A stretch of DNA of 64,000 nucleotides from Hymenopus coronatus (Eukaryota; Arthropoda; Insecta; Mantodea; Hymenopodidae), in contig CM060895.1 in the NCBI GenBank assembly GCA_030762935.1, positions 39,299,001 through 39,363,000 of the forward strand. Direction: 5' to 3'. The notes under the pieces were generated by a model. That model made no database searches. It was not told the DNA's origin and worked only from the letters and a program-made list of their open reading frames with translations. Below, piece by piece: positions 34,786-46,083 of the stretch (positions within the stretch are counted from its first letter, which is position 1; each line of letters begins with the position of its first letter). Made by a program: the position numbers and the translations under genes.

Positions 34786-35150
34786 GTCGTCTCCCTAGCT
34801 CAGTGGTAGCGTGGCTGCTTACCAAGCGGGAGACCTGGGTTCGATCCCCAGTACCGGCGTGGGGATTTTTCCCCCGCTGGGAGACCTGGCCCGGGGTACA
34901 CTCAGCCTCGTAAGATCCCTGGGGGACCAATGAGGAGCTACTTGATTGAGAGGTAGTGGCACCAGCTCATGAGGACCGCATTAACCGGTCGGGGGTGGGG
35001 GCTCGAGGCGCTAACCACGTCTCACCCTCCAATACTGCACCCCATCCATGACGTCAGTGGTGGATCGAGATGGACGCAGCGGCCGGACGGTAGGCCAAGG
35101 CTCCCCGTGAGCTGCCGTGCCATGGAGTTATTATACAGAGTAGGGTGGTC
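34786..35150 (+). mobile_element. SINE-E, tRNA-derived
   Basis: The head has box A (TAGCTCAGTGGTAGCGTGG) and box B (GGGTTCGATCCCC), with good tRNA-like pairing, then a GC-rich body (TTTTCCCCCGCTGGGAGACC, CACTCAGCCTCGTAAGATCC). It is the only copy in the window. The cloverleaf is followed directly by the SINE body and not by a terminator, so I do not call a tRNA gene. Confidence 0.88.
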
Positions 35151-35397
35151 TCTGCACTATCCAGCATTACTCACCACCTTCCTGCTGGTAACAATGAAAG
35201 AGAGCGCAGATGGAAAAATATCGAAAATACGAAAGGGTAGGCGTTCGACACTCAACAAACATGTGGATGATTCAAATACATTTTGATTCAGCAAGAGAAG
35301 CTTTTCTTTCGATGTAGTAAAGATGTATCTTGTAATTCACTCTAATGAATTCTGAGTGAGTTTGGTTGATTTGTGTGCATTGTCTTTACAAATAGCC

Positions 35398-35577
35398 ATA
35401 TAAAGGGTAGTTTGGGGTGGGCACACACATCACACGGACCTTTTTCTAAAAATGCTTTTTGGATACAGGGAACCCTGAAACGCTATTTCCGGTGAAAACT
35501 CGGTATCGAATTTTTGGGTAGAATGCAATACCTTCTCTATACACTATGTACATAGTACGTGTTTAGAAAGTAAAAAT
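35398..35577 (+). mobile_element. HE-family 3' end fragment
   Basis: Begins at ATAAAGGGTAGTTTGGGGTG, includes a short CACACACATCACACGGACC tract, and ends with the palindrome around CACTATGTACATAGTACG and TTTAGAAAGTAAAAA. Confidence 0.9.
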
Positions 35578-37069
35578 ACCTTCAGTGCCGTAGCAGTAAC
35601 CAACATTTTGCGTTTGGAATACATAATCCTCATTTCATAGGTTAATACACCTATTGTAGGTTCATGATGGTAGAAAAACTACCTTAGCATATTGAAAAAG
35701 TAAAATTTAGAAGCATAACCAATTACGGGTGTATTAATTATTTATATAATATTTGTTTGTTCCCATGTATAAATGTCTGTTTCAAGAAGTCTTTGCGAAT
35801 GCAGGATTTGACGAACAGAGGGTTGAAGCCAGGCAAAATCTCTTTGTTTAAGCTAAGGGAAAGCGTTTAAAACGTCGACTAGCGGATATCCCCTACCCTC
35901 GAAATTGCATTGTAATATTTTAAGCATTCAGGAAAGAGGAATATGTTTGCTACCTGGACGGAAGGTATGAGGACAGAAAGGAGTTGAGAAGTGACGTGCA
36001 AAGAGTCCGGTTGGATATGCAAGTGTGCTAGTGTCGCACAGTAATAAGTCCGAAATATTGTAAGCTCAGTGCTTGTAACAATAATTATGCTACACGATGA
36101 CGATCCCTATTTTCAGCTAAATAAAGTACTATATGTGGCAGCTCTGTGTTATGTGTTATTTTGAGTGTATTTAACGTGTATTCCCATTTGGTTCCCCACT
36201 GGGTGAGTCGAAAAACATGCTCTACCATTGACTCCGAACCAAACTTCCTGAGTAGCCGAAGGCAACAAATGTATTAGTGGCGGACTGTAAAAATCAACCA
36301 GGTACGTCACTCTGAGGACTTGTGATCTCGACGTACACACACACTCACAAACACACGCACTCACACATACATACACACAGTACGTCGCAATATATCTTGT
36401 ATTAGAATGCATACTTCGGATATTCATATGAAGATATACGTATTTTCATAGGTTTGGTGCTAATTGTTAGTCGTAGCACAAATACTTGCAAAAATAATGG
36501 CAACTATTTATAGTTTTAACATAATAAAATAACAAGTTCCTTAATTGGATAATTTTGAATTGCATTGTATTGCCAACAGTATGATGATTAATTTGTAACG
36601 ACTTTCACATTTATGTCAGTGAAAATGAACTGGCACATTTGCACTTAATTGGTATCGAACACAAGTCGATGCTCTTTTTCTTGGTGAATGTTTTATTCAC
36701 TTGTAAGGGTTGCGAAATACACTGACACTGGAATATTTCTAGTGCAGAACTTTGTTAAACTAAACACTTATTTCGCCACTTTCTATAAATAAGAAAGATT
36801 CCTCATAAGTACGCGTAAACCAGGAGTTGATGGCTTGCGTGTTGGAGTCCTTTCTGTTCGCCTTGATAAACTGGCACATGACACACTGTACAAGGAAGAG
36901 AGACAATCGGTGTTACGTGTTTACCCATGCATGAACAAAGCAAGTACGCTTGTTCCGGCACAAAATCATGTGTTATAGCTGTGTTGAAAAAATTGGTGAT
37001 AAAGATTTCAGGAATAAGTATTGATAATGAAATGGGCTAAGTTATGGTAATAGTAATTGTTTTCCCCAT
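35578..37069. other. No gene recognised
   Basis: Unique AT-rich sequence with an imperfect (CA)n tract at about 36332-36380. The 92-codon frame around that tract is an artefact of it. Confidence 0.5.
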
Positions 37070-37215
37070 ACAGCCATGGTAGGACAAAAATCGGAAAGAT
37101 ACAGTCAACTGAAAAATTCATTGCCCCGGTGGATTTGAATCATGGTTCTCCCGATCAGCTCGCACATAGTCTACTATATTGCGGGATTTTACATTCCGTA
37201 AGTACCATATTACTT
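37070..37215 (-). mobile_element. SINE-G-like fragment
   Basis: Shares CAACTGAAAAATTCATTGCC and a GGATTTGAATCATGG box B-like stretch with the copy at 41956-42116. The A box part is eroded. Confidence 0.5.
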
Positions 37216-38934
37216 ACAAGTGTTAAGAAGATACATAATCAGTAGTAAACCTTGTTATAAGTGTTGCTGAAAGTGGTGTTCATCTGCGCGAAGACATTCT
37301 TCATAACGGATGAAATTACCATTCACACGCCTAAGATCTTCTCGCATAATGTTCATAATGTCAACACTAGATATATTTACACAGTAGGGTTAGTAGCTGT
37401 ATGTAACTGCATGAGCAGATTTTGTGAAACACCCACTTGCAACACAGCCGAAAAGATTTCTGAGGTGAACGTTCGAATGCAGCACCAATTTCGTCTAGGA
37501 TTTTCACCGTTAGAGCACGCCGTTTTTGCTTGTTAGGTTTAGTGTTTAGCGATCCCTCTGTTCTACATTTATTGACCAAACTCTCACAGGTCTTTATCTG
37601 GAACTGGTTAATCAGGAAATTGCTGCTGAAATTGTCTACACACACCTGTCTACATGATTCAGTTTTCACGTATGTATCATAAGAGTATATAAAATATACT
37701 GTTCAAGTGTTAATTTATTGGCAGGCATTTCCTTGGACTAATAAGAGAATAACTTTCCTAAGGAACTCCCACATTTTAAAAACACTTCACAACACATAAC
37801 AAAGCAATTACCGAGACAGCTCTAGCTGGTAAACGTACCTTTGACACGTTCTGCACAGTGGTATAATACCGAAGTCATTGCCATCTAACCGATAGTTTAT
37901 AAGGCGGTTGAGGCTTTGGCGTAAAAAGAAGTCACTGTTTTTTCAAATACATTTTATGAACATGAAGCTCAGAAAGAAAATCAAGGTAACATGCTGGGGA
38001 CATAAAACTCCTCACGTGAGAGAAAACGAAGCTCAGATTCAAAAGCAACATTCACAAACTTCCGCTTGAAGCCTTTCAAAGGCAAACAATAACAAAACTG
38101 AAAATCTGAGGATCCAACAAACCCTGAAGTTGAGAATGCAAACGTTGGAAAACCAAACAAAGGAAGTTCGCATAGCACAGAGAGAAAGGAACAGGAAGGA
38201 AATTCTGCAATAAACCAATGAAGAAGAACAGAATGTTTTCCCCCAAGTTCTAGAAATAAGCGGACAATGCAGCATGCCACACAGAATATTTTGTACGTCA
38301 TTTTATGAAGTAAACATTTTAGGTATGTACGTTCTACTAATATTTGCGTTCAGAGGAACGTAATTCTATACTTTGAAAACCGTTCCATCTGTAATTTATT
38401 AGAAGTACTGCGTGTAAATATTTACTAAACGAAGGAGAAAAATGAAAACTATAGGTTACAGTTTCATCGTTTTAAATTAGAATGTCAAAATCAAATTAAA
38501 CTTCATTCTGCAACAGCTGCTGATTGTATGTAAAAAGGATATGCCAACAACACACGTGCCTTTCTTGTTAAACTCTATTAACGCAATTTATCCACTTTGT
38601 CTTGGTGTTCGCTGGATAAGTAAAACGCACTCAATCCATCAAGTAAACCTTAGATTAATTAGGTGCCCCAGGTGACAGCTAAAAATAGTGCATATGTCTC
38701 GCTTTGAAGAAACTAAACCACGCTAGGTATGTTCTGAACCAATTTAAGCTTATGCTAATAACTACCAGAGTATTAGCTATGTAAGCTGAGAATAAGATAA
38801 AAGTGTATCCATAATTTACACACCCATACAATGAAGATATAAGATTCCAGTAAGAATTTATTTATTTATTTAACTTTTTGGCCACCGGTGCCTTAGAAGA
38901 GCATTTCCTTGCTAATATATTTTTACGTTGTGTA
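37216..38934. other. No gene recognised
   Basis: About 1.7 kb of unique sequence. Frames at 37367-37669 and 37981-38301 (about 100 codons) show no motif that I recognise. Confidence 0.5.
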
Positions 38935-38939
38935 GTACC

Positions 38940-39640
38940 TATTAACAATGTACATAGTACTCGTAGATAAAAGTTATTGTATTCCACCCAAAAATTAGAT
39001 ACCCCCAAATATTTTCAGAAAAATTTAATTGTGTGTGTGTGTGTGTGCGTGTGTATGTGTGTGTGTGGACACAATAACTCAAAACAGAAAATGGTTTAAA
39101 TATCAAACTTGGTATTTAAGTTTAGTATTATCTAGATGCAACACAAAACTTAAAAAAAAAACCCAAACAATAATTTATATGAAACATTTTTCGAAATTTT
39201 TCGATTTTCTAAAAATTGTCTCTAGCCACGTTGATTAAAATGTGGTATATTAACGACAAATAAAATGGATATCCTGAATTTCTTGGGATTAGCCCCTCAA
39301 GTCCTCATCATTCTAAATGCCTTACACAACTGGTAGACCATACTTACTGCGCACTAATACGTAGATCTAATTAAAACATCCATTTGTCATAAACAGTTTT
39401 GAACTGTTTCAGAGGTATTCCCGTGATTCGTTACAATTTTAAAATACTTAAATTTTTCTCAAATAGAGGCCCACAACAATTTCATCTCTCTTTCATTTTA
39501 CTCCCGGCCATGGAAAAAAAACGGAATTTCAATGACAATCACATAGCAACACATTTTAAAAAATCTGAATATCGCTTTAGCGTAGTGTATTCCCTTATTT
39601 CCCCTCCACTTATAAGGAACTAGAAACTAAGACCTAATTA
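38940..39640 (-). mobile_element. HE-family copy, 5' truncated
   Basis: Opens with the 3' palindrome (ACAATGTACATAGTACTCGT), GTATTCCACCCAAAAATTAG, then a GT-rich tract (39032-39066), and runs to CTCCACTTATAAGGAACTAG. Confidence 0.88.
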
Positions 39641-39830
39641 GAGTGAAAAAATGTGGAAGGATGGTGGCACAAACGAAACTGTATGGGAGGTTTTAAATAG
39701 TTTAAGAATGATTTGCATATAGAGTAATAAACGTCTATTATGGCTATTCGCATTTGGCTAACAGCCTCGATGAATGCTCAATTATATTCATAGATAGCTT
39801 CTAATAAATGTATAAAAAGATAACAAAAAA

Positions 39831-40635
39831 TCTGATGTGTACCATTCACATCTTTCTCTACATCTCTGCAACAAATTACTCTTAAAAAGCTTATACATCT
39901 ATTTACTTCATGTTAATCAGACTAAAATAGCAGAAATAGTCTTATTACTTGGTTCCTTGTTGTTATGTTTGCTTTGTTCCTTGCTGGTTGCTAGTGACGA
40001 AGTTCCTTTGTTTGTATGGAAGCAGTTGACAAATTTCTGTATGAGAAAAGTATGTCTTCATAGCAGAAACCAAAAACAAGGAATGACTCAAAAACGATGA
40101 CGCCACGAAAAAAATGTATATAACATAAATTGTGTGCTTTAATATGCTCTATATTTGTTGTGCAGTGTTTTTCTCCATCTCTTACGGTTTAGCAGTTATT
40201 CAAAATTCGTAAAATTCATCCAGAATAGTCTTCAGAGGCTATTCCCAGAAAATTCAGGATATACATTTTATTTTTCAGGTAAATATTTTTAATATACGAC
40301 ATTTTAATCAAAATCGTTAGAGCCATTTTTAAGAAAATCAACATTTTCGAAAAAAGTTCCATGTAAAGCGTAGTTTGGGGTGGGGGGATTTTTTTCAAAA
40401 TCTTCGTGTCGCATCCCTGGAAGATACTAAACTTAAATACCAAGTTTGGTATTTTACCAAATTTTCGTTTTTGAGTTATCGTGTTCACAGACACCGACAC
40501 ACACACACACACACACACGGACCTTTTTGTGAAAATGCTTTTTATGGATACAGGGGACCCTAAAACATATATTTCCGTTGAAATCTCGGTATCGAATTTT
40601 TGGGTGGAGTGCAATACCTTCTACGAAAGTAAAAA
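39831..40635 (+). mobile_element. HE-family copy, full length but lacking the terminal palindrome
   Basis: 5' TCTGATGTGTACCATTCAC to 3' ATACCTTCTACGAAAGTAAAAA. The palindrome that should lie between CTTCT and GAAAGT is deleted almost exactly. The microsatellite is (CA)n at about 40498-40518. Confidence 0.92.
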
Positions 40636-40963
40636 TAAGGTTCATAGCCCAAGAGTGAACATTTTGTAGACTGAAGGTCAGTAACATAGATTTTGTATTG
40701 GACTGATCTCCAGGGCCATTTCATCATGAAATTCATTAACTTCATTTATCATCCGCCCACCGCCTCTCATCTGTAAATGACGTCAGCACTAAACACAGTG
40801 CCATGCATTGGTTTTTCAGTTCTCATGCCGGTGGCTTCCTGCGCCTGTCTGGATTGTCGATACGAGAACTGCAGTAAAGTTTACATAAAGCCTTATTTTA
40901 GACAGCACCCTGGCGGTTTACCCAGTTTTTCTGAATGTAGGGAGCATGGCATACGAGTTAAAA
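40636..40963. other. No gene recognised
   Basis: Unique sequence between HE copies. A 63-codon frame (40777-40968) with several Cys residues ends in the repeat and is not supported as a gene. Confidence 0.4.
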
Positions 40964-41770
40964 TCTGATGGGCTCCATTCACAATGACTTTCTCTGCAAC
41001 AAATTATTTTTAAAATCGCATGTTTCTATCTACTTCATGCTAATCGAGATTAACATTAACAGAAATGATTTATTGTAAGCAGAAGAGAAATAATGGAAAA
41101 GGCTAAAACGATAGTCTAGTCTTACAATGTTAATCGTTTCTTTACATTGCCAGGAGTTGACAAATTGCCGTATTTGAAAAGCTTTAGAACGTTTTAAAAT
41201 AAAAACCGATAACAACGAATATCTCAAAAATGTTTAACTCCGCGTAAAAATATGTATAGACATAAAGTCCGTGTTTTAACGAGATCTACAGTTTTTGTAT
41301 AGCAAGCATTTGTCTATTTCTTACGTGTTGCCAGTTATGAAAAATCCAACGAAATTCATCCAAAATGAACAGTCTTCAGAGGCTATTCTCAGAAAATGCA
41401 AGATATACATTTTATTTATCATGTACATATGTTTAATATACGGTATTTTAATCAAAAGCGTTTTAGCTATTTTTGAGAAAAGCAAAAGTTTCTAAAAACA
41501 TTTCAATGTAAAGGGTAGTTTGGAGCGGAGGGGGGGAGATTTTCCCCAAAATCTTTGCTTATATACCAATTATGATATTTTACTGATTTTCGTTTTTTAG
41601 TTTCCGTGTTCACAGCACACGGAACATGGACCTTTTTCTAAAATGTTTTTTTTTTATACAGAGGACCCAAAACGCCTGTTTCCAATGAAAGCTCACTATC
41701 GCATTTTTGGGTGGAATGCAATACATTCTCTATTCGCTATGTCCATAGCTACATGTAGAGAAATAAAAAC
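40964..41770 (+). mobile_element. HE-family full-length copy, diverged
   Basis: 5' TCTGATGGGCTCCATTCAC to 3' CTACATGTAGAGAAATAAAAA. The microsatellite slot is nearly empty (CACAGCACACGG). Confidence 0.88.
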
Positions 41771-41882
41771 ATTTTGTCTCCTTTCACTTGACTGTTAGGT
41801 AACGCTATATGTATCACTATATGCGAGTTTATTCAACTTTGTTTGTAAATGGCAGAGATACGGAGAATCAGAAGTAAACAAA

Positions 41883-42215
41883 TCTGATCTGTTAAATTCA
41901 CATGACTTTCTCTAACATCTATCCTTTATTAGTGGCTTTACAAAATATTCTTACGAATGTAACTGTTTCTTTCAAAGCTGCAGGTCAGAAGTTGGATAGG
42001 TAGAGTCAGACTGAAAAATTCAATGCCATAGCCGGGATTTGAAGCACGGATTTCCCAGCTTCTGTCCAGTTGCACAGGCCACTGAGCTCGGCGCTAAATT
42101 CTCTGACTCGCGATTCATTCTTACGGTTGCTTATTTTTCTATCTACTTCATTTTAATTAAGGTAAAATTTTGAAGAAATATTACATTTCACATTTCGCTA
42201 GAGATACAAAGATAA
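41883..42215 (+). mobile_element. HE-family 5' fragment split by a SINE
   Basis: 5' TCTGATCTGTTAAATTCAC up to ATATTCTTACG, then the SINE, then ATTCTTACGGTTGCTTATTT and CTACTTCATTTTAATTAAGG. The nine bases ATTCTTACG occur on both sides. Confidence 0.82.
41956..42116 (-). mobile_element. SINE-G, tRNA-derived, 9-bp target duplication
   Basis: On the minus strand GAGCTCAGTGGCCTGTGC (box A-like) and GTGCTTCAAATCCCGG (box B-like) form the head, followed by TTTTTCAGTCTGACTCTACC. Flanks ATTCTTACG at 41947-41955 and 42117-42125 are identical. Confidence 0.8.
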
Positions 42216-42224
42216 TAGATACCA

Positions 42225-42487
42225 CCTAAATAGTGTGGTGTTAGCGTGTGTGCCTCGCATTCAACAGGTCGCGAGCTCGAATCTCGCTTAGGGTGAATTA
42301 CCCGGATAAGGTTTTCATTTTATTTTTTTATTTTTTTGTCGGGGTTTTCCCTTGTCCTGAGAAGCCGAATGTCGAGTAACTTTAAGCTTCATGGACCCCG
42401 AGATCATATGAGCATCATATCACCAATGCCAATATGACGTTAAATGACGTTATGCCAGGTTAAAGGACGTTATGCTATAAAAAAAAA
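42225..42487 (+). mobile_element. SINE-F, tRNA-derived, with A tail
   Basis: Box A-like TGGTGTTAGCGTGTGTGCC and box B GCGAGCTCGAATCTCGC, then a body ending in three ATGACGTTA-type repeats (GCCAATATGACGTTAAATGA, GTTATGCCAGG) and an A run that merges into the next HE copy. Confidence 0.82.
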
Positions 42488-43370
42488 TCTGATGTGTACC
42501 ATTCACATGACTTTCTCCATATCCCTGCAACAAATTATTCTTAAAAAGCTTATACTTTTATTTACTTTATGCTAATCAGAAAAAAAATAACAGATATAGT
42601 CTAATTACTCCCTTCCTTGTAAGTAGAAGCGAAATAAGGGGCAACTAGGTTAAAGTGATAGTCAAAAGCTGGTTGATATGTCAATGAAGTTTCTTTGTCT
42701 ATATGGATAGGAGTTGACAAGTTCCTGTATGAGAAAAGTATACGTTTTTCATAGCAGAAACCAAATATAAGGAATGTCACAAAAACGACGAACTCCACGA
42801 AAAAAATGTATGTAACATAAATTGTGTGTTTTAATGTGCTCTACATTTTTTGTGGAGTAAGTTTTTGTCCATCTCTTACGGTTTAGCAGTTATTCAAAAT
42901 TTAGTAAAATTCATTCAGATTAAACTACTCTTCAGAGGCTATTCCCAGAAAATTCAAGATATACGTTTTATTTGTCAGGTAAATATGTTTAATACACGAA
43001 ATTTTAATCAAAATCGTTAGAGCCATTTTTGAGAAAATCAAAATTTTCGAAAAAAGTTCCATGTAAAGGGTTGTTGGGAGTGGGGGGATTTTTCTCAAAA
43101 TCTTCGTGTCGCATCCCTGGAAGATACTAAACTTAAATACCAAGTTTGGTATTTTACCGACTTTTCGTTTTTGAGTTGTCGTGTTGACAGACACACGGAC
43201 ACACACACACACACACACACACACGGACCTTTTTGTGAAAATACTTTTTTTTTGGATATTGGGGACCCTAAAAACATATATTTCCGGTGAAATCTCGGTA
43301 TCGAATTTTTTGGTGGAGTGCAATACTTTCTCTATACACTATGTACATAGTGCGTATGGAGAAAGTAATA
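42488..43370 (+). mobile_element. HE-family full-length copy
   Basis: 5' TCTGATGTGTACCATTCAC to 3' GTATGGAGAAAGTAATAA. The microsatellite (CA)n at 43190-43224 has about 13 pure units. Very similar to the copies at 18774, 39831 and 43497, suggesting recent spread. Confidence 0.93.
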
Positions 43371-43496
43371 ATATCGTAGTCAAATGTTTAAGAACCGGCC
43401 GCTATATGCATACCTTTAAATGCCATACCCTTTCCAAGCAGTCATGAAAAAATAAAAATAAGGAGGATTTAAACAAAGTATTGAACAAATAAAAAA

Positions 43497-44300
43497 TCTG
43501 ATGTGTGCCATTCACATGATTTTCTCTACATCTCTGCAACAAATTACCCTTAAAAAGCTTATACATCCATTTACTTCAGGTTAATCAGACAAAAATAGCA
43601 GAAATAGTCTTATTACTTGGTTCCTTGTTGCTAGTTTTGCTTTGATCCTTGCTGGTTGCTATGACACTGAAGTTCCTTTGTATGGAAGCAGTTGACTAAT
43701 TCCTATATGAGAAAAGTATAAGTCCTCCTAACAGAAACCAAAAACAAGGAATGACTCAAAAACGATATAACATAAATTGTGTGTTTTAATGTGCTCTACA
43801 TTTTTCGTGGAGTAGGCTTTTGTCCATCTCTTACGGTTTATCAGTTATTATAAAATTCCGTGAAATTCATCCAGAATAAAGTAGTCTTAAGAGGCTATTC
43901 CCAGAAAATTGAAGATATACATTTTATTTGTCAGGTAAATATCTTTAATATACGAAATTTTAATCAAAATCGTTAGAGCCATTTTTAAGAAAATCACATT
44001 TTCGAAAAAAGTTCCATGTAAAGGGTAGTTTGGGGCGGTGGGATTTTTTTTCAAAATCTTCGTGTTGCATCCCTGGAAGATACTTAACTTAGATACCAAG
44101 TTTGGTATTTTACCGACTTTTCGTTTTTGAGTTATCGTGTTTACAGACACACGGACGTTTTTGTGAAAATACTTTTTTTTTTTGATATAGGGGACCCTAA
44201 AACATATATTTCCGTTGAAATCTCGGTGTCGAATTTTTGGATGGAGTGCAATACCTTCTCTATAAACTATGTACATAGTGCGTATAGAGAAAGTAAAAAT
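43497..44300 (+). mobile_element. HE-family full-length copy
   Basis: 5' TCTGATGTGTGCCATTCAC to 3' ATAGAGAAAGTAAAAAT. Lacks a stretch around the CTCCACGAAAAAAATGTAT block and has almost no CA tract (CAGACACACGGACG). Confidence 0.93.
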
Positions 44301-44302
44301 TA

Positions 44303-44611
44303 GTAACGCATATCTCGAAAAGTGTTTATGTCACAAATGGCTTAAGTTATTTGGAATAAATTCAGTATTTTAAATACATATACATTTTGGTAGTATGTTT
44401 TCATCTATCGCTTTAATGTATACCAGTTATACAAAATTAAGAACATTCTTTCTGAATGAAGTTGACCTCACAGGCTGTTCCCAGAAAATTCAAAGTATAC
44501 ATTTTATTTCTCATTGACGTAATAAACGCTTTTTAATCAAACTCATCAGAGATATTTTTCAGAAAATCATATATTTGAAACATGCTCTATTTAAATGTAG
44601 TTTGGGACAAC
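44303..44611 (+). mobile_element. HE-family middle fragment
   Basis: Starts within the AATATCTCAAAAACG-type block and runs through TTCCCAGAAAATTCAAAGTA to GTAGTTTGGGACAACGAG. Abuts the full-length copy before it in the same orientation. Confidence 0.75.
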
Positions 44612-45625
44612 GAGATTTACTGCTTTCTCTAGCACGTATCTAAATACAATGCACATGTTTCACCAGAAATATATGTTTTGAGGTCTCCCGAATCCGAAAA
44701 AATCGTGTATGTGTAGTGTGTGGGGGGATTGTGGACAGCATAGCTCAAAAACGAATAAATCGTTAAAAACCTAACATGGTATACTTTTTTAATATCTTCA
44801 AAGGATGCGACACGGAGATTTTCAAAATAATTACCCCACGACAAACCAGCCTTCACATGGAAAATGATTTGAAAATGTTGTTTTTCTCAAAAATGGCTGT
44901 AACAAATTTGAATAAAATATTGTATATTAAAGAAGTATAAATCACAAATAAAATGCATATTTTGAATTTTCTGGGAATAGCTCCTAAGGAGCTCTTCATT
45001 TTGGATGAATTTTAATAAAGTTTGCATAACTGGTAAACTGTAAGAGATAGACAAAAACTTACTTAACAAAAAATAAACATAGTACATATACTTTTTTTTT
45101 CGTGGAGTTTATCATTTTTTAGATATCCCTTCTTATGTGCATGTATTGATTATCTACAATTGGGTACTGCCCGGGTTCAGTTCTAAAATTGGTATTTAAA
45201 CTTTTCTCATACGGAAATTTGTTAACTCCTGGCAAAGCAAAGAAACGGATTTCAATTACATAGCAACCAGCTTTTAAAATATATCACTTTAGCCGGTGTA
45301 TTCCCTTATTTTCCTTGTACTTACAAGGAAGCAAGTAATAAGACAATTTCTGCTAATGTTTATTATCTCGATTAGCATGAAATAGAAAGGTCCGCGCCGT
45401 TAGACCACTCGCCTCTCACCTATATAGCCCGGGTTCGATCCTAAGCGGCCGCATGTAAGATTTGTGGCGGATAAAGTGGAGCAAGGGCGGCTTTTCTCTA
45501 GCTATCCGGCTTCCCCTGCCATCGCATTCCATGTGGCATCAGTGCCATTGCCTGTTGTGCCACAATCAGATAGAAGAATAAGCTTTTCATCAATAATTTG
45601 TTACAGAGATGTAGAGAAAGTCATG
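44612..45625 (-). mobile_element. HE-family copy split by a SINE near its 5' end
   Basis: 3' end remnant TTTCTCTAGCACGTATCTAA, then all middle blocks, then GATTAGCATGAAATAGAA. After the SINE it resumes at ATAGAAGAATAAGCTTTT and ends GTAGAGAAAGTCATG. Confidence 0.85.
45388..45569 (+). mobile_element. SINE-A copy inserted in an HE element
   Basis: Head CGTTAGACCACTCGCCTCTC and box B GGGTTCGATCC, then the family body GATTTGTGGCGGATAAAG. ATAGAA flanks it on both sides (45382-45387 and 45570-45575), consistent with a short target duplication. The 5'-most part of the head is lost. Confidence 0.82.
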
Positions 45626-46010
45626 ATATTCAGATATTTGTTATTTTCTTGATTTTGTTATGTTTAATGATTATAACTCTCATTCCTACTACTCACGGCG
45701 GTGAACAATGATTATATATTAATTAAAACGATAGATGGTGAAGCAAAGCTCTAGGTCTAGCCTAGGTTAGCTGCTCAGCCTTTGACAATAATGGCTACAA
45801 GAACACTTGGAAAAAAAAAAACTTCAATCAGTAAAACAAATCTTGTGGGATTTGAACTGCGGACGTCCAGTTCACGAGTTGACGACCTGCCCGACTGTGT
45901 GATATATACATTAGGATTAGACTATTCCATACAAGGAGTATTTAGGACATGAAGTAAACTAAAATAACTCATTTATCGAGTTATATCCTATTATTATATA
46001 TTATCGTATA
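45626..46010. other. No gene recognised; weak tRNA-like patch
   Basis: GGGATTTGAACTGCGGACGTC near 45849 resembles a reversed box B region of a SINE, but the rest is unreadable. Confidence 0.35.
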
Positions 46011-46083
46011 TACCTGTGTCGGCTGAAAAATCCCGGGCCTCTCAATGAAAATAGCATTTATTTTTAATTTTTTTGTTGTTGCT

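Noticed and set aside
34786..34860. Possible functional tRNA gene
   Set aside because: The cloverleaf-like head runs directly into a long SINE body with no T-run terminator, so it is the promoter part of a SINE.
39831..44300. CRISPR-like interpretation of regularly repeated blocks
   Set aside because: Repeats are long interspersed elements in a eukaryotic context, not short direct repeats with unique spacers, and there are no cas genes.
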